In this document: in pieces, positions 25,037-34,938 of the stretch
Layout: each line of letters opens with the position of its first letter
Numbering within the stretch: position 1 is the stretch's first letter
Assembly: GCA_019694575.1 (NCBI GenBank)
Contig: JAIBBR010000012.1
Span: forward strand, 1 to 64,000
Direction of reading: 5' to 3'
Length of the DNA: 64,000 bases
Source: Myxococcaceae bacterium
GTDB lineage: Bacteria; Myxococcota; Myxococcia; Myxococcales; Myxococcaceae
The notes under the pieces: model-generated
The model's input: the letters and a program-made list of their open reading frames with translations, nothing else
Databases searched by the model: none
What the model was told of the DNA's origin: nothing
Made by a program: the position numbers and the translations under genes

Positions 25037-28000
25037 TCAGAACAAGCCGATGCTGAAGTGAAAATTCGCCAGTGGCTCATTGAGTAAGACATCAGGCCTT
25101 AAGTTGAAGCCCAAGTCGAACGCCAGCGGCCCAATCGGAGTGCCGTAGCGCAAACCTGCTCCCGCCGTGGTGCGCAAGACGAGCGGCCATTGAGGGCGCT
25201 CAAGCCACAGGTTACCCGCTTCGAAAAAGAGACCCAGCTGCAACTGGCCTACGGCCTTGATGCGCAGCTCGGCCTTGCCGAGAAAAAAAAGCTCGCCACC
25301 TTCTGACGGCACTTCGCGCCCGTCGAGAAGCGCCCGGGCTTTGTCGGTGCACCCCGCGGTTGAAGCGAGCGGTTCGCAGTCACGCCGGGTTTGGGCCAAC
25401 GCGCGCCGCTGGTCTTCGGCGACGACGCCGTCTTCACGAAAGCCGCGCAGCGTGGTGGAGCCGCCCATGAAGAAGCGTTTCACCGCGGGTGTCACCGAGT
25501 CGTCGCGCAAAGGCCAAATGCTGCCGCCGCGCAGTGACAACGCCCACACCAAAGAGGGGCCGGTGGGTATGTAGCCAGTCGCGCTGCCGTACAACTTGAA
25601 GAACTGCACCTGAATGGGAATGTTGGGTTTCGGTGCTTCGCCCGGCTTGGGCGCCGGCGAGTAGAGCTCTCCGTACAACGCAGCGGTGTGCTCTGCCGCG
25701 ACCTGCAACACGAAGCCCTTGGTGGGGTTGCTCGGGTCATCGCGCATGTCGAGCGTCGAGCCCAGCCGCGCAGTGTGCAGATTGAACAGCCCGAAACCGA
25801 AACGCAGCCGCCCTTCGTCGGCCCGGCCTTCGGCAGCCAGGCCCTGCAACGACGACACCGAGCGCACTTCGACCGCTTCGACTTCATACTGCAGCTGCAA
25901 AGTCAGCTTCAGCGGCGCCCACGCCCGGGCCAACGTTTCGCTCCAATCGAGCCCGGGCACCACCGCGGCACGGCTGAATTCGTACGAGGGCCGAAAGAGG
26001 CGCTCTCCTACCAAGTCGAGCCGCATGCCGATGTCAGCGGGCAACAACCCCCGGTTCTGCACCGACACGTTTCCCCGGCCGCCAAGCAACTGGTAGGCGG
26101 GGCGCTGCAACAGCTCTTCGAATTGGCCGAAAAAAGCGGGGCCGCTGGCCCCAATGAAGTTCACCTGCCCGTGCGCCGCAAAGTTGATGGCGCGCCCAAA
26201 CACGTTGGGAATGAGCAGGTCTAAAAAGCCGCGGGGCCCATCGGCCAAGTAGTAACCCAAGCCACCTTCGAGAACGTAGCGGGTGGCCTCTTTCACTTCG
26301 ACCACCACGTCTTTCGCGCTTTCAACCAAGTCGGGTGACAACAGCCGAATATCGACATCGCGAAATGGGCCCAGCGCGAGCAGCTTGCGTTGTGTTTGCG
26401 CCAACGTATCGGGGTTGAAGGTTTCGCCTTCAGCGAATTCGAGCTGGCGGCGAATGGTCGACTCGGTGGTGCGCGTTTGACCGCGAATAAAGACTTTGCC
26501 CACCGTCACTTTGGGGCCGGGAATGACCGTGACTTCGATGCGCGCCCCCGTGGCGTCGACGAGCCGCGCGCTCGCTTCGACCCGGTTGAAAAGGTAACCG
26601 TGTTGGCGCAGGTCGCGGTTGATGTTGCGCTGCGCTTGTTCGACTGAACGCTCACTGAAAGGCTCATTCACCGCAATGCCGTGCGAGACCTTCAAACCTT
26701 CGGGTACGCCGCTCAGCAGCACTTCGCCAACGGTGGTTTGTTCGCCTTCGTTGACCGAAAACGTCACCACCCCGGTCTGCCCTTCGAGCTCGAAGCGGGC
26801 CAGCGTCACCTGCGCCTTCAAGAAACCGCGGTCTTGGTAGTGCGCGGTCATGGCCAAGGCGGCGTCACGCCAAGCGGCTTCGACCCACACCGTTTGCGGT
26901 TCGGGCGCAGGCACAGCGTCGAAGCGGCCTGGCAAAGTGCGGCCCTCGAGCGCGAGCGGGTCTTTCAAGCGCTGCTCGTTGTCGACGACTGGCGCTTGGC
27001 CCAGCAGCACGTCACGCAACACCGCGTTCAACGCCTCGTCAGTAATGCGCTCGTTGCCGTCAAAGTGCACACGAGAAACAGTGACCGGCAAGCCTTCGCT
27101 GATTTTGAGCACCGCCACCACGGTGCGGGGCCGCGAGCCAGGCATTTCGAGCGCTTCGACTTTGACGTCGTGGTACCCCTTGAAGCGGTAGAAGCGCTCT
27201 AACCTTCGCGCCAAGCGGTTGAGCAGCTCGGCATCGAGCGATTCGGTGTCGTCATAGGCGATGACCTGCTTCAAATAACCACCGTTGAAGTGGGTGTTGC
27301 CCTGAAGCTCGAGCGTCAGCCGCGGCCCGGCCAGCACCGACAGCAGCACTTGCCCGCCCACGCGCACCAGGGGCGGGTCAACCCGAGCGCGCAGAAAGCC
27401 CTTCGTGCGCAGCGACGAACGCAGCCTGTTCACCCCTTCATCGAGCACCGCAGTCGACAGCACCGCGCCCAGCTCCAAACCCACTTCGCGCTCCAAAGCG
27501 TCGACAGGCAGGCCGGGGTCACCCGAAATCGACAGCGAGGCAAATTGGGTGGGCTCGCCCTCTCGCACGTCGATGGTGAGCGACAGGCCGTCAGCGTTGC
27601 GCTCTACCACCAGGCTGGCCTGGGTCTGAAAATAGCCTCGTTTGGCGTAGGCGACCTTCAGTGCCTCTATCGCCTGGGCGATACGCTCTGGGTAAATTTC
27701 ATCGTTTTCGACCAGCCCGCACGCCTCGAGCACTTCGTTGTCAGAGAGCACTTTGTTGCCGTCGACGTAGGTCGTCTGCACCCGTTCGCGCGGCGCCAAT
27801 TCGAATACCACGCGCACCCCTTTGGCACCGGCCTCTGAGAGCACCACCACGTCGGCGAAACGGCCTGATTCCATCAAGCGCTCGATAGAGCGGCGCACCA
27901 ACGTACGCGACAGCTTCTGCCCGGGGCGCACCACCACCCACTCGCGCAGACCACGGGCCAACGCCGGGTCACTGCCTACCGCCAAGCGCAGCTCCACCGA

Positions 28001-28072
28001 TTCTACCGGTGGACCCGTCACCTCGAGCGGTGCTTGGGCCAATAAGGCGGCGACGAAAAACGCTACTCCCAT
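25037..28072 (-). CDS. Outer membrane Omp85 protein, TamA/BamA-like
   Basis: 1011 residues. A short signal peptide (MGVAFFVAALLAQA) precedes a long run of POTRA-type repeats (to about residue 600; for example VDGNKVLSDNEVLEACGLVENDEIYP, VHFDGNERITDEALNAVLRDVLLG, VFIRGQTRTTESTIRRQLEFAEGETFNP). A C-terminal beta-barrel follows. It has the Omp85 lid-loop motif FFMGGSTTLRGF and ends in phenylalanine (FHFSIGLF). Because the gene overlaps tamB by ten bases, it most likely forms a Tam-like translocation module that inserts outer membrane or surface proteins. It has more POTRA repeats than enteric TamA, so BamA-like is also fair. Confidence 0.9.
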   Translation of the reverse strand: MGVAFFVAALLAQAPLEVTGPPVESVELRLAVGSDPALARGLREWVVVRPGQKLSRTLVRRSIERLMESGRFADVVVLSEAGAKGVRVVFELAPRERVQTTYVDGNKVLSDNEVLEACGLVENDEIYPERIAQAIEALKVAYAKRGYFQTQASLVVERNADGLSLTIDVREGEPTQFASLSISGDPGLPVDALEREVGLELGAVLSTAVLDEGVNRLRSSLRTKGFLRARVDPPLVRVGGQVLLSVLAGPRLTLELQGNTHFNGGYLKQVIAYDDTESLDAELLNRLARRLERFYRFKGYHDVKVEALEMPGSRPRTVVAVLKISEGLPVTVSRVHFDGNERITDEALNAVLRDVLLGQAPVVDNEQRLKDPLALEGRTLPGRFDAVPAPEPQTVWVEAAWRDAALAMTAHYQDRGFLKAQVTLARFELEGQTGVVTFSVNEGEQTTVGEVLLSGVPEGLKVSHGIAVNEPFSERSVEQAQRNINRDLRQHGYLFNRVEASARLVDATGARIEVTVIPGPKVTVGKVFIRGQTRTTESTIRRQLEFAEGETFNPDTLAQTQRKLLALGPFRDVDIRLLSPDLVESAKDVVVEVKEATRYVLEGGLGYYLADGPRGFLDLLIPNVFGRAINFAAHGQVNFIGASGPAFFGQFEELLQRPAYQLLGGRGNVSVQNRGLLPADIGMRLDLVGERLFRPSYEFSRAAVVPGLDWSETLARAWAPLKLTLQLQYEVEAVEVRSVSSLQGLAAEGRADEGRLRFGFGLFNLHTARLGSTLDMRDDPSNPTKGFVLQVAAEHTAALYGELYSPAPKPGEAPKPNIPIQVQFFKLYGSATGYIPTGPSLVWALSLRGGSIWPLRDDSVTPAVKRFFMGGSTTLRGFREDGVVAEDQRRALAQTRRDCEPLASTAGCTDKARALLDGREVPSEGGELFFLGKAELRIKAVGQLQLGLFFEAGNLWLERPQWPLVLRTTAGAGLRYGTPIGPLAFDLGFNLRPDVLLNEPLANFHFSIGLF

Positions 28073-31000
28073 TCAAAGCGGAACTTTAAGTCGACTCCGG
28101 GGTTTCCCACCGTGGAAGTCGAGTCTTGGTTGTCCCAGCCGGCGCGAGCAGAAAGTCTGGGGTTGAACTTGTATTCGGCCTGGGCCCGGGTACCCCGCGT
28201 GCTACCCACCGGCTGCGTGACGCCGATTTTCAGCTTGTCAGAAAGGGCCTTTGCTTCCCAGCTTACCGATGGCTCGGCCTGGCCCGTCACCTCGTTGAAA
28301 GTCGTCGACAGATGCACCTGCTGGTCTTTCAAGCCCACGTTGCGCGTCAAGAAGCGTTGCACCTGGCGGTCTAAACCGGTGGCCGACAGCAAAGCGTCGG
28401 CGGCCAAGCCGCCCGCGGCACGCGTATTGAGCTCTTCGCTCGAAGTCACGCCCACGGTGAGCAACGAGAGCACGTCTGCTTCAGACAATGCGGGGTCGGC
28501 GGTGAGGCTGACTTTCGGGTCATCGACGCGGCCAAACGCTTTGACTTTCACGCGGTAATTACGCACCTGGGCCTGGGCTGACAAATCAAACGTGGGCTCG
28601 TTGTCGCTGAACTTAAGCCACCCACGGCTGACGCTGAACAACGTGCCCCGAAAGAAGAACTGCGCGCCCTCTGCGGTTTCCAACGTGCCTTGCAGCAGCG
28701 GGTTCACATTGGTGCCTTCGACCTTCAGCTTGCCCAAAATGTTGGCTCGCATCAGGTTGTTGTCGATGCGCACGTCGGGCCCGGCATTGAGCCCGACCGA
28801 TAAGCGCAACCACTCGGCAGGCTTGTCGTCGCGCGCCAGCCGGGGCGAGCGCACGTTTTGAATGAACGCATCGAGCGTGACGGGCTTGGTGTACTTGAGC
28901 CGCACCACGTCGAGGTCGCCGGTGAGCTGTGCATTGTTACGCTTGCCAAAAAGCGCCAGCGTGCCCGTCAGCGTCGCGGGCAAGTCGGGGTTGAGGGCGT
29001 AGCTCACTTCTTCCAAGTCGACCGACGTTTCCATTTCACTCAGGGCAAAGTCTTTGAGGCGAAAGTCACCGCGGGCACTGACCCGGCCTTCGTTGAGCAA
29101 GCCTTCGAGGCCCTGCACCAGTACCCGGGCCTCTGAAAAGTCAAGGTGGCCCGTCAGCGAGCGCGCGCTCACGGGGTACCCGCGTATGCTGAAGCGGCCA
29201 TCGCGAATGCTGGCGTTGCCGGCCACGCTGGGGGCAAGCGAGGTGCCCTGCGCGGTGGCGGTGAACTCTACCGTGCCGCCGGCGCGCTCGAGTGACGGCA
29301 CCGCTGCTTCGAGCAAGCGCAAGTCGAGCGTGCCCCTCAACTTCAAGTCATTACCGGCGGTGCCCCAATAACCTTCGGCGTCGAGCTCGGTGCCCACGCC
29401 GCGAATCTTCAATTTGCCAATGTCGAGCCGCGCATTCGACCAGGCGATTTCAACGGGCCCTTCGTTGGCCGCCGCCAATTCACCGCGCGTCAAAGTGAGC
29501 CTGTCGATGTTGGCGTTGGCCTTTAGCTCGCGCCAGGCAGCCCAGTTGCCAACGGCGTCTAAACGCCCTTCGAGGGCGCCATTGAACCCTTGGCGGTTAA
29601 ACGACGGCGGCAACAAACGGCGCCATTCTGACCACTTGATGTCGGCGTGCGCCACGAAGGGGTACGGCGCCTTCACCGAGCCAGTCACCCTCGCGTCAAC
29701 GCCATCGAAGAGCCGCCCATTGATGTCGAGCCCGCGACCGTGCAGCACCAAGCTCATCGCCATCGGCCCGAGCGCCTGCTCGTTCCACTGCACTTGCGGC
29801 GCTGAAACCTCGGCCACGATGTGCGGCGTGTCGGTGTCGCCGCTGACCTGGCCTCTTACCGTCAGGGCACCGTCAGCGCTGGTGGGAGCGCGCTCTTGGC
29901 CCAAGAGCGCTTCGGCGAGCGAGCCTTTGTCGAGACTGAACGTGAAATCGAGCGGCCCCGCAAAGGCCCAACGGCCCTTGGCAAAAGAGCGCCCAAGGGG
30001 GCCCATCAGGGTGAAAGGCTGCAGCACCAATGCTTCACCTTTGTCGAAGGTGAGCATGAGCTGCCCGGTGCCCAAGCGCCGCTTGTAATACTGCGTTTCG
30101 CGCAACAGCAGCTTCACGTCGCCCTGCAGCTGGGCGGCAGGGCTGTCGATGTCGATGGTGCCTGACGCTTCTCCGGTGAGCACTTGCTGGTACGCCTCGA
30201 GCGTGGGGCTCAACCCAGCGATGATGTCAATCAGGTCTTCGGTGCGCCCTTGCGGCACGTCGACATGCGCTTGGGTGTGCAGCGCGGCGGGGCCAAAGTC
30301 GAGCGTCACCGCGCCGGCGTAACGCGTCTGCCCTTTCTGGCCATTGAGCTGCGGAAAGCTGAGCTTGCGTTCTTTGTAACGAATGGGCCCCTGCACCACG
30401 CCCAGCGCGTAACCGCGCAGCGTGAAGTCGCGCAGTGCGACTTGTGACTGAATGTCGACCGCGCCATACGGCCCGTTGATGGCCACGCTGCCCGACCCCT
30501 GCCCCGACCAAGGCAGCTCGGCAATGGCGCCAAAGTCAGAGAGCGCCAACGCGTCGGCCGTCACCCGCACATCGAGGCCGCGCCGCGTGTCGTGAAACAA
30601 CGTCACTTCACCGTGCACGCGGGTGGTTTGGTTCACTCCCGCCCGCACCGAAATGTCTTCGAAGCGGGTACGCTCGGCGTTGATGCCCAGGTGAAAGCGG
30701 GTCTGGCTCATGGGAAAAGTAAGAATGGTGCGGCCCGTCGAAAAAGGCGCGTCGAACGCGCGCGCGGCCAACACGAAGCGGCCTGTGGTGAGCTCCACGT
30801 CACCTGCGACTTGGGGCGACGGTAACACCGTGCCTTTGAAGGTGCCCTTTAACGTGGCGGGAAACTCCACCCACGAGCCCTTCACCCCGGCTCGGTCGAG
30901 AATGCGCCCAAACGAGGCCTCCTTGGTCGCCACTTTGGCAGTGAAGGGAAACCCCGTTTCCAACCGCAGGCTGCCCGAGGCGCGCACCTCGCCCGCACCC

Positions 31001-31968
31001 GCCCGGGTGAAAAAATCTTCCAGCACCACGTCTTTGCCGCGCCACGACACCTTGGCTTGAAAGTCGCCCGGCGCCGCAGCCCCTAAATGAATGTCTGACC
31101 CCGTCAAGTCGGCGAACAACACCCAAGCGTCAGTACGCCCCGTCGCGGTAACACGCCCCAACAGACGGCCCTCGACGCCGGGCATTTCCCAAACACGGCC
31201 CACCGATTCGAGAGGCACGAAGAGCTGCCCATTGAGCGACATGCGCGGGGCGCTGTCGCACAGCCCCTCGAGCGAGCCCACCCCACTCAACGTCGCGCCT
31301 TCGACTTGGGCTTCGGCACGGCGCAGCACCACTGTTTCGTCTTCTAAGTCGACTTCGGCTTCGACCCATGAACGGCCCAGCGCCAAGGTGCGCGCGCCAT
31401 CGGTGAAGACGCCCGAGCGCACCACCCAAGTCACTTCATCAATTTTTTTCAGCGAGCGCGTTTCGACATCGACTCCGTCGAGCACCAGCGAACGCATGGG
31501 TGAGAGCACCACTTTCACCGACGCATCTTTGATGTCGAGATGGCTCACCCGAAAAACACGGGCAGTCTCAAGCGCACAGCCGCCGCCTGCATTTTTTTTA
31601 CCGTCATCTTTGGGCAGTCGCGACGCATCAATCAGCAACTGCGGCTTGGTCATCTTCACTTCGCCCAAGGTGAGCCGCGACAAGAAAACCGATTCGACCG
31701 CCACACGGGCCTCATCGGCACTGACGCGCCACCCCTCGTTTTTTGGTTTCGCTTCGACGTGGGTCAACGCGAGCGACGGCCCCAGTGGATCAAACACACA
31801 GCTGCCGAAATGCAGGCTGACGTCGGCCTTTGCGTTGAGCTGCTCTTTGAGTAAACCGCACAACTCTCCCGAGGCGCGTTCGGTGCGCAAGAGCATCACC
31901 AGGGCGACCAGACCCAAGGCAATGAACAGCCCCCAGGCGCGCCCCCTCTTTCGGGGCATCAAACCCAT
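28063..31968 (-). CDS. tamB: Translocation/assembly module protein TamB (DUF490)
   Basis: 1301 residues. One N-terminal membrane helix (WGLFIALGLVALVMLL) anchors it in the inner membrane. A very long periplasmic beta-rich AsmA/TamB-like region follows. The C-terminal DUF490 block is clear: LQGTLETAEGAQFFFRGTLFSVSRGWLKFSDNEP, KVSLTADPALSEADVLSLLTVG, and the ending AEYKFNPRLSARAGWDNQDS...GVDLKFRFEWE. TamB-like proteins are thought to form a hydrophobic groove that moves phospholipids or helps fold outer membrane proteins. ATG 31959 is an alternative start. Next to its barrel partner at 25037. Confidence 0.94.
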   Translation of the reverse strand: MGLMPRKRGRAWGLFIALGLVALVMLLRTERASGELCGLLKEQLNAKADVSLHFGSCVFDPLGPSLALTHVEAKPKNEGWRVSADEARVAVESVFLSRLTLGEVKMTKPQLLIDASRLPKDDGKKNAGGGCALETARVFRVSHLDIKDASVKVVLSPMRSLVLDGVDVETRSLKKIDEVTWVVRSGVFTDGARTLALGRSWVEAEVDLEDETVVLRRAEAQVEGATLSGVGSLEGLCDSAPRMSLNGQLFVPLESVGRVWEMPGVEGRLLGRVTATGRTDAWVLFADLTGSDIHLGAAAPGDFQAKVSWRGKDVVLEDFFTRAGAGEVRASGSLRLETGFPFTAKVATKEASFGRILDRAGVKGSWVEFPATLKGTFKGTVLPSPQVAGDVELTTGRFVLAARAFDAPFSTGRTILTFPMSQTRFHLGINAERTRFEDISVRAGVNQTTRVHGEVTLFHDTRRGLDVRVTADALALSDFGAIAELPWSGQGSGSVAINGPYGAVDIQSQVALRDFTLRGYALGVVQGPIRYKERKLSFPQLNGQKGQTRYAGAVTLDFGPAALHTQAHVDVPQGRTEDLIDIIAGLSPTLEAYQQVLTGEASGTIDIDSPAAQLQGDVKLLLRETQYYKRRLGTGQLMLTFDKGEALVLQPFTLMGPLGRSFAKGRWAFAGPLDFTFSLDKGSLAEALLGQERAPTSADGALTVRGQVSGDTDTPHIVAEVSAPQVQWNEQALGPMAMSLVLHGRGLDINGRLFDGVDARVTGSVKAPYPFVAHADIKWSEWRRLLPPSFNRQGFNGALEGRLDAVGNWAAWRELKANANIDRLTLTRGELAAANEGPVEIAWSNARLDIGKLKIRGVGTELDAEGYWGTAGNDLKLRGTLDLRLLEAAVPSLERAGGTVEFTATAQGTSLAPSVAGNASIRDGRFSIRGYPVSARSLTGHLDFSEARVLVQGLEGLLNEGRVSARGDFRLKDFALSEMETSVDLEEVSYALNPDLPATLTGTLALFGKRNNAQLTGDLDVVRLKYTKPVTLDAFIQNVRSPRLARDDKPAEWLRLSVGLNAGPDVRIDNNLMRANILGKLKVEGTNVNPLLQGTLETAEGAQFFFRGTLFSVSRGWLKFSDNEPTFDLSAQAQVRNYRVKVKAFGRVDDPKVSLTADPALSEADVLSLLTVGVTSSEELNTRAAGGLAADALLSATGLDRQVQRFLTRNVGLKDQQVHLSTTFNEVTGQAEPSVSWEAKALSDKLKIGVTQPVGSTRGTRAQAEYKFNPRLSARAGWDNQDSTSTVGNPGVDLKFRFEWE

Positions 31969-32112
31969 GTTTTCGTTACCGCCTAAAGCTACCTGTCGTT
32001 TTCGGCCCCGTCGACTCTCGGGCTTGGCAAGCGCGGTTTTTCACTTGGGCCACCGCGCTCAAAGCCGACACGTTCTACCGTTTCAGCAGTGATTTCATGG
32101 GTTATGGCGAAC

Positions 32113-32139
32113 CCGTCGCAAAGGCCGAAACGACGGCCT
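32113..32139 (-). terminator. Weak hairpin after the TPR gene
   Basis: Twelve bases past the TPR gene stop, AGGCCG at 32134-32139 (read on the minus strand) pairs with CGGCCT at 32122-32127 around a six-base loop. Only TTT follows, so termination would be weak. It may simply be chance in GC-rich DNA. Confidence 0.25.
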
Positions 32140-32150
32140 ACCGCGCGACG

Positions 32151-34796
32151 TTACACGTAGCCCACTTTTCGGCTCGCCCCCCCGGCGGGAGTTTTGCCTT
32201 TGGGAGGCGGCCCCAGGGTGTCTTCTTCAGGCTGTGTCACGTCTTGCAGCCGCGACACATGCGCCGCGACATCGCGGTAGTTGCCGTCGAGCTTTTGCAC
32301 GCGCAGGTATTGGCCGAGCGCCTTGCCCTGCTGCCCGGCTGACTCGTACGCCGACGCCAATTCATAACGGAGCGCCTTTTCAGCGTCGCCGGTGGCGTGT
32401 TCAGATGTCAGCGCCTGTTTGAAACATTCGACCGCGTTGGCAAAGTCGCCCTTTAACGTGTGCAACATTGCCGACATGGTGAGGCAGTCGATTTCTTTCT
32501 TTTTACCGACACAGCCTTTGCGCGCGATGACGAATTCGCCCAGGGCGTCGTCGACCAAACCCATTTCTTTGTACGCAATGCCCAAGTCGTAGTGGGTGTC
32601 GACGTCTTCGGGCTTAACGACTTTTTCGAGCCCCTTTTTGAAGTCGGCGAATACTTGCTCGACCGAGACCTGAAATTCTTCACCGGCGGGCGCGGCGACT
32701 TCGCCCGAGCCGCCCGCGTCGGTCAGCTCGCCGGCCAATTCGGCCGCCAAATCGAAGGCGTCTTTGCTTTCGCCTTCACCCGTGGGGGCTTCTGGGCTCG
32801 AGCCCACCGGAGTGCCTTCACCCGCGTCGATGCGCGCCAACAGCTCGGTGGCCCGCACGTGGCCTGGGTATGCCACGAGAATCGTCTCGACGATTTCGCG
32901 CGCTTCGCTCCACAGGTTTTGCTCAATGAAAAATTGGGCTTCGTCGCACTCTTCTTGCGCGGGCTCTTCTTCAGGCGGAGCCGAAACCGCTTCTTCTTCA
33001 GGCGGTGCTTCGACGACCTCTTCTTGAGGTGGCGCGGCTTGAGCCGGCGGCTCGATGTAGGCCGGCATTTCGCTGGTCTCATCGTTGCCGACTTCTAAGC
33101 CCGGGTACGCATGAACCGTTCCAGTGGGAATCTTCTTGAATGGCTCAGCGGCTTCGGCGGGGCGTTCAGCGGTCGGGTCACCTGACAGCTCGTAGTCGCC
33201 CAGCGCAGCACCTTGGGGCGCTTCGTACTCGCCACTTTCGACTGGCTCGTCGCTGACCACGTGTTGTTCGTCGAGCGCCTCGTCGGCCACCGGAGGCGGG
33301 TCCATCTCGTATTGCTCCGCGGCTTCGGCGTCGGCCGGCTCGAGCTCCATCACGCCCGAATCAGCGTTGATGATTTCGCCGCTCTCGACGTGGAGCGCGT
33401 TGTCGGGCTCGTCGGCAACGACAATTTCTTCTTCTGCCGAGTCGACCAGAATGGCTTCGTCGCCCACCTCTTCTTGGCCGCGCGCCCCACCTTTGCTGAG
33501 CACCGCCATGAATGACGGCACTTCGGGGTGGCGGGGGTTCTGCTCCAACATGGTGGTGAGAAAGGGCGCCGCACGCTCGGCGTCACCGCGGCGCGTGTGC
33601 AACCGAAGCACATTGAGCAACTGTTCTGACGCTTGCGCCGCGTTGTTCGACGCCACGTATATGGCGTAGGCCTTTTCGTGCGCGTCGATGTTTTCGGGGT
33701 CAGCGGCGAAAATTTTTCGCAAGTGCTCGAGCGCTTTGTCGTGCAGGCCGTACTTCACGTACACGTCGGTCTCGGTGAGCAGCTTGCCCAAGCTATCTGC
33801 CTTGGCGGGCTGGGCCGGCGGAGCGGCCGACACCGGCGAGGCCGCGGCGGCCTTGGGCTCAGGTGGCGGAGGCGCCGCGCGGGCCGCAGCTTGAGGAGGA
33901 GGCGCAGGCGCGGTCGGCTTGCGGGCGACAAAATCGGCGTCGGTTGAATCGATCGCGCCGATTTGTTTCCACGTGGCATCGGCGTCAGCGTTACGACCTG
34001 TTTCGGCGTAAACCTTGGCCAGCTCTTTGAGCACCGAGAGCGTCTTTGACGTTTGCCCCAGGCCTTGAAACGCGGTGGACAGCATTTTCAACGTGTCGAT
34101 GTCGCGCGGGTCGGCCTTGAAACAAACCTGCAGCTTGGCGAGCGCTCGCTTCTGGTCGCCGCGGGCGAGGTAGGTCTCGGCCAACTCTTTCGCGAGGGGA
34201 AAATTCTGAGGCTCTAAATTGCTGATGCGCTCGGCGACGCGCAGGTAGTCGTCGACGCGGTGGTTCTTCTTGAGATGATCAGCCGCGCGGCGAAACTCGA
34301 CAATCGCCTCTTTGTTCAGGCTTTCACGCGAATAGAGCTCGGCGAGCTTGATGCGGGAGGCGATGTTGTCGGGGTCGAGATCAACCATCTTGCGCAAAAT
34401 CTCGAGCGAGCGCTTCGAATCGCCGGTCTTGTCGTAGTGGTTGGCGACAATTTGAAAGTACGACATCGCTTCGCCCATCAGCTGCAACTGCTGGTGGAGT
34501 TCAGCGAGCTTCATATTCACGTCGACCAGTGAAGGGTCGAGCTTGAGCACTTGTTTGTAAAGCGCGACGGCCTTCAAAAAGAAGCCGTCGGTCGAATAGC
34601 CCTCGGCAACTTTGGTGAAGTAGTGAGCCGCTTGGGCGTTGTCGTTCTTCTTTTGGTGCAGCTCGCCCATCTTCTGGAGAATCCGAGCGTCCTTCGGATC
34701 AGCGTCCAGAATCTTTTGGTATTCCTTAATGGCCTTGTCGTAGGCGCCTTTCGCGACCAGCTTCGCGGCAGCCTCGATGATCTTGTTCTTGTCCAA
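32151..34796 (-). CDS. Large TPR protein with acidic low-complexity middle
   Basis: 881 residues from a TTG start (34796). Residues ~1-280 are consecutive tetratricopeptide repeats (AYDKAIKEYQKILDADPKD, FLKAVALYKQVLKLDPSLVD, DSKRSLEILRKMVDLDPDN). A Pro/Ala-rich linker (~295-340), a second TPR group (~345-440), a long acidic Glu/Pro-rich segment (~450-640) and a third TPR group (~650-860) follow. There is no signal peptide, so it is probably a cytoplasmic scaffold. A homologue sits at the same place beside accC in Myxococcus as I recall. TATAAA (minus strand, 34822-34817) is a possible -10. Function unknown. Confidence 0.88.
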   Translation of the reverse strand: MDKNKIIEAAAKLVAKGAYDKAIKEYQKILDADPKDARILQKMGELHQKKNDNAQAAHYFTKVAEGYSTDGFFLKAVALYKQVLKLDPSLVDVNMKLAELHQQLQLMGEAMSYFQIVANHYDKTGDSKRSLEILRKMVDLDPDNIASRIKLAELYSRESLNKEAIVEFRRAADHLKKNHRVDDYLRVAERISNLEPQNFPLAKELAETYLARGDQKRALAKLQVCFKADPRDIDTLKMLSTAFQGLGQTSKTLSVLKELAKVYAETGRNADADATWKQIGAIDSTDADFVARKPTAPAPPPQAAARAAPPPPEPKAAAASPVSAAPPAQPAKADSLGKLLTETDVYVKYGLHDKALEHLRKIFAADPENIDAHEKAYAIYVASNNAAQASEQLLNVLRLHTRRGDAERAAPFLTTMLEQNPRHPEVPSFMAVLSKGGARGQEEVGDEAILVDSAEEEIVVADEPDNALHVESGEIINADSGVMELEPADAEAAEQYEMDPPPVADEALDEQHVVSDEPVESGEYEAPQGAALGDYELSGDPTAERPAEAAEPFKKIPTGTVHAYPGLEVGNDETSEMPAYIEPPAQAAPPQEEVVEAPPEEEAVSAPPEEEPAQEECDEAQFFIEQNLWSEAREIVETILVAYPGHVRATELLARIDAGEGTPVGSSPEAPTGEGESKDAFDLAAELAGELTDAGGSGEVAAPAGEEFQVSVEQVFADFKKGLEKVVKPEDVDTHYDLGIAYKEMGLVDDALGEFVIARKGCVGKKKEIDCLTMSAMLHTLKGDFANAVECFKQALTSEHATGDAEKALRYELASAYESAGQQGKALGQYLRVQKLDGNYRDVAAHVSRLQDVTQPEEDTLGPPPKGKTPAGGASRKVGYV

Positions 34797-34938
34797 GGGC
34801 CTAAAAAGACTCGCTATTTATAGTGAACTTCGCGTGCGACCGAGGCGTTGGACGCTACCAGAGTGCTTAACGCCGGGCCAAGACTTTAGCAGCGGTCACC
34901 CCACCGCCCATTTTCTTAAGGGCTCTACCGCACTTGCC

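Noticed and set aside
31091-32092. 333-codon plus-strand frame across the tamB start
   Set aside because: Mostly antisense to tamB, Ser/Thr/Pro-rich, no ribosome-binding site, and the opposite strand encodes a clear TamB.
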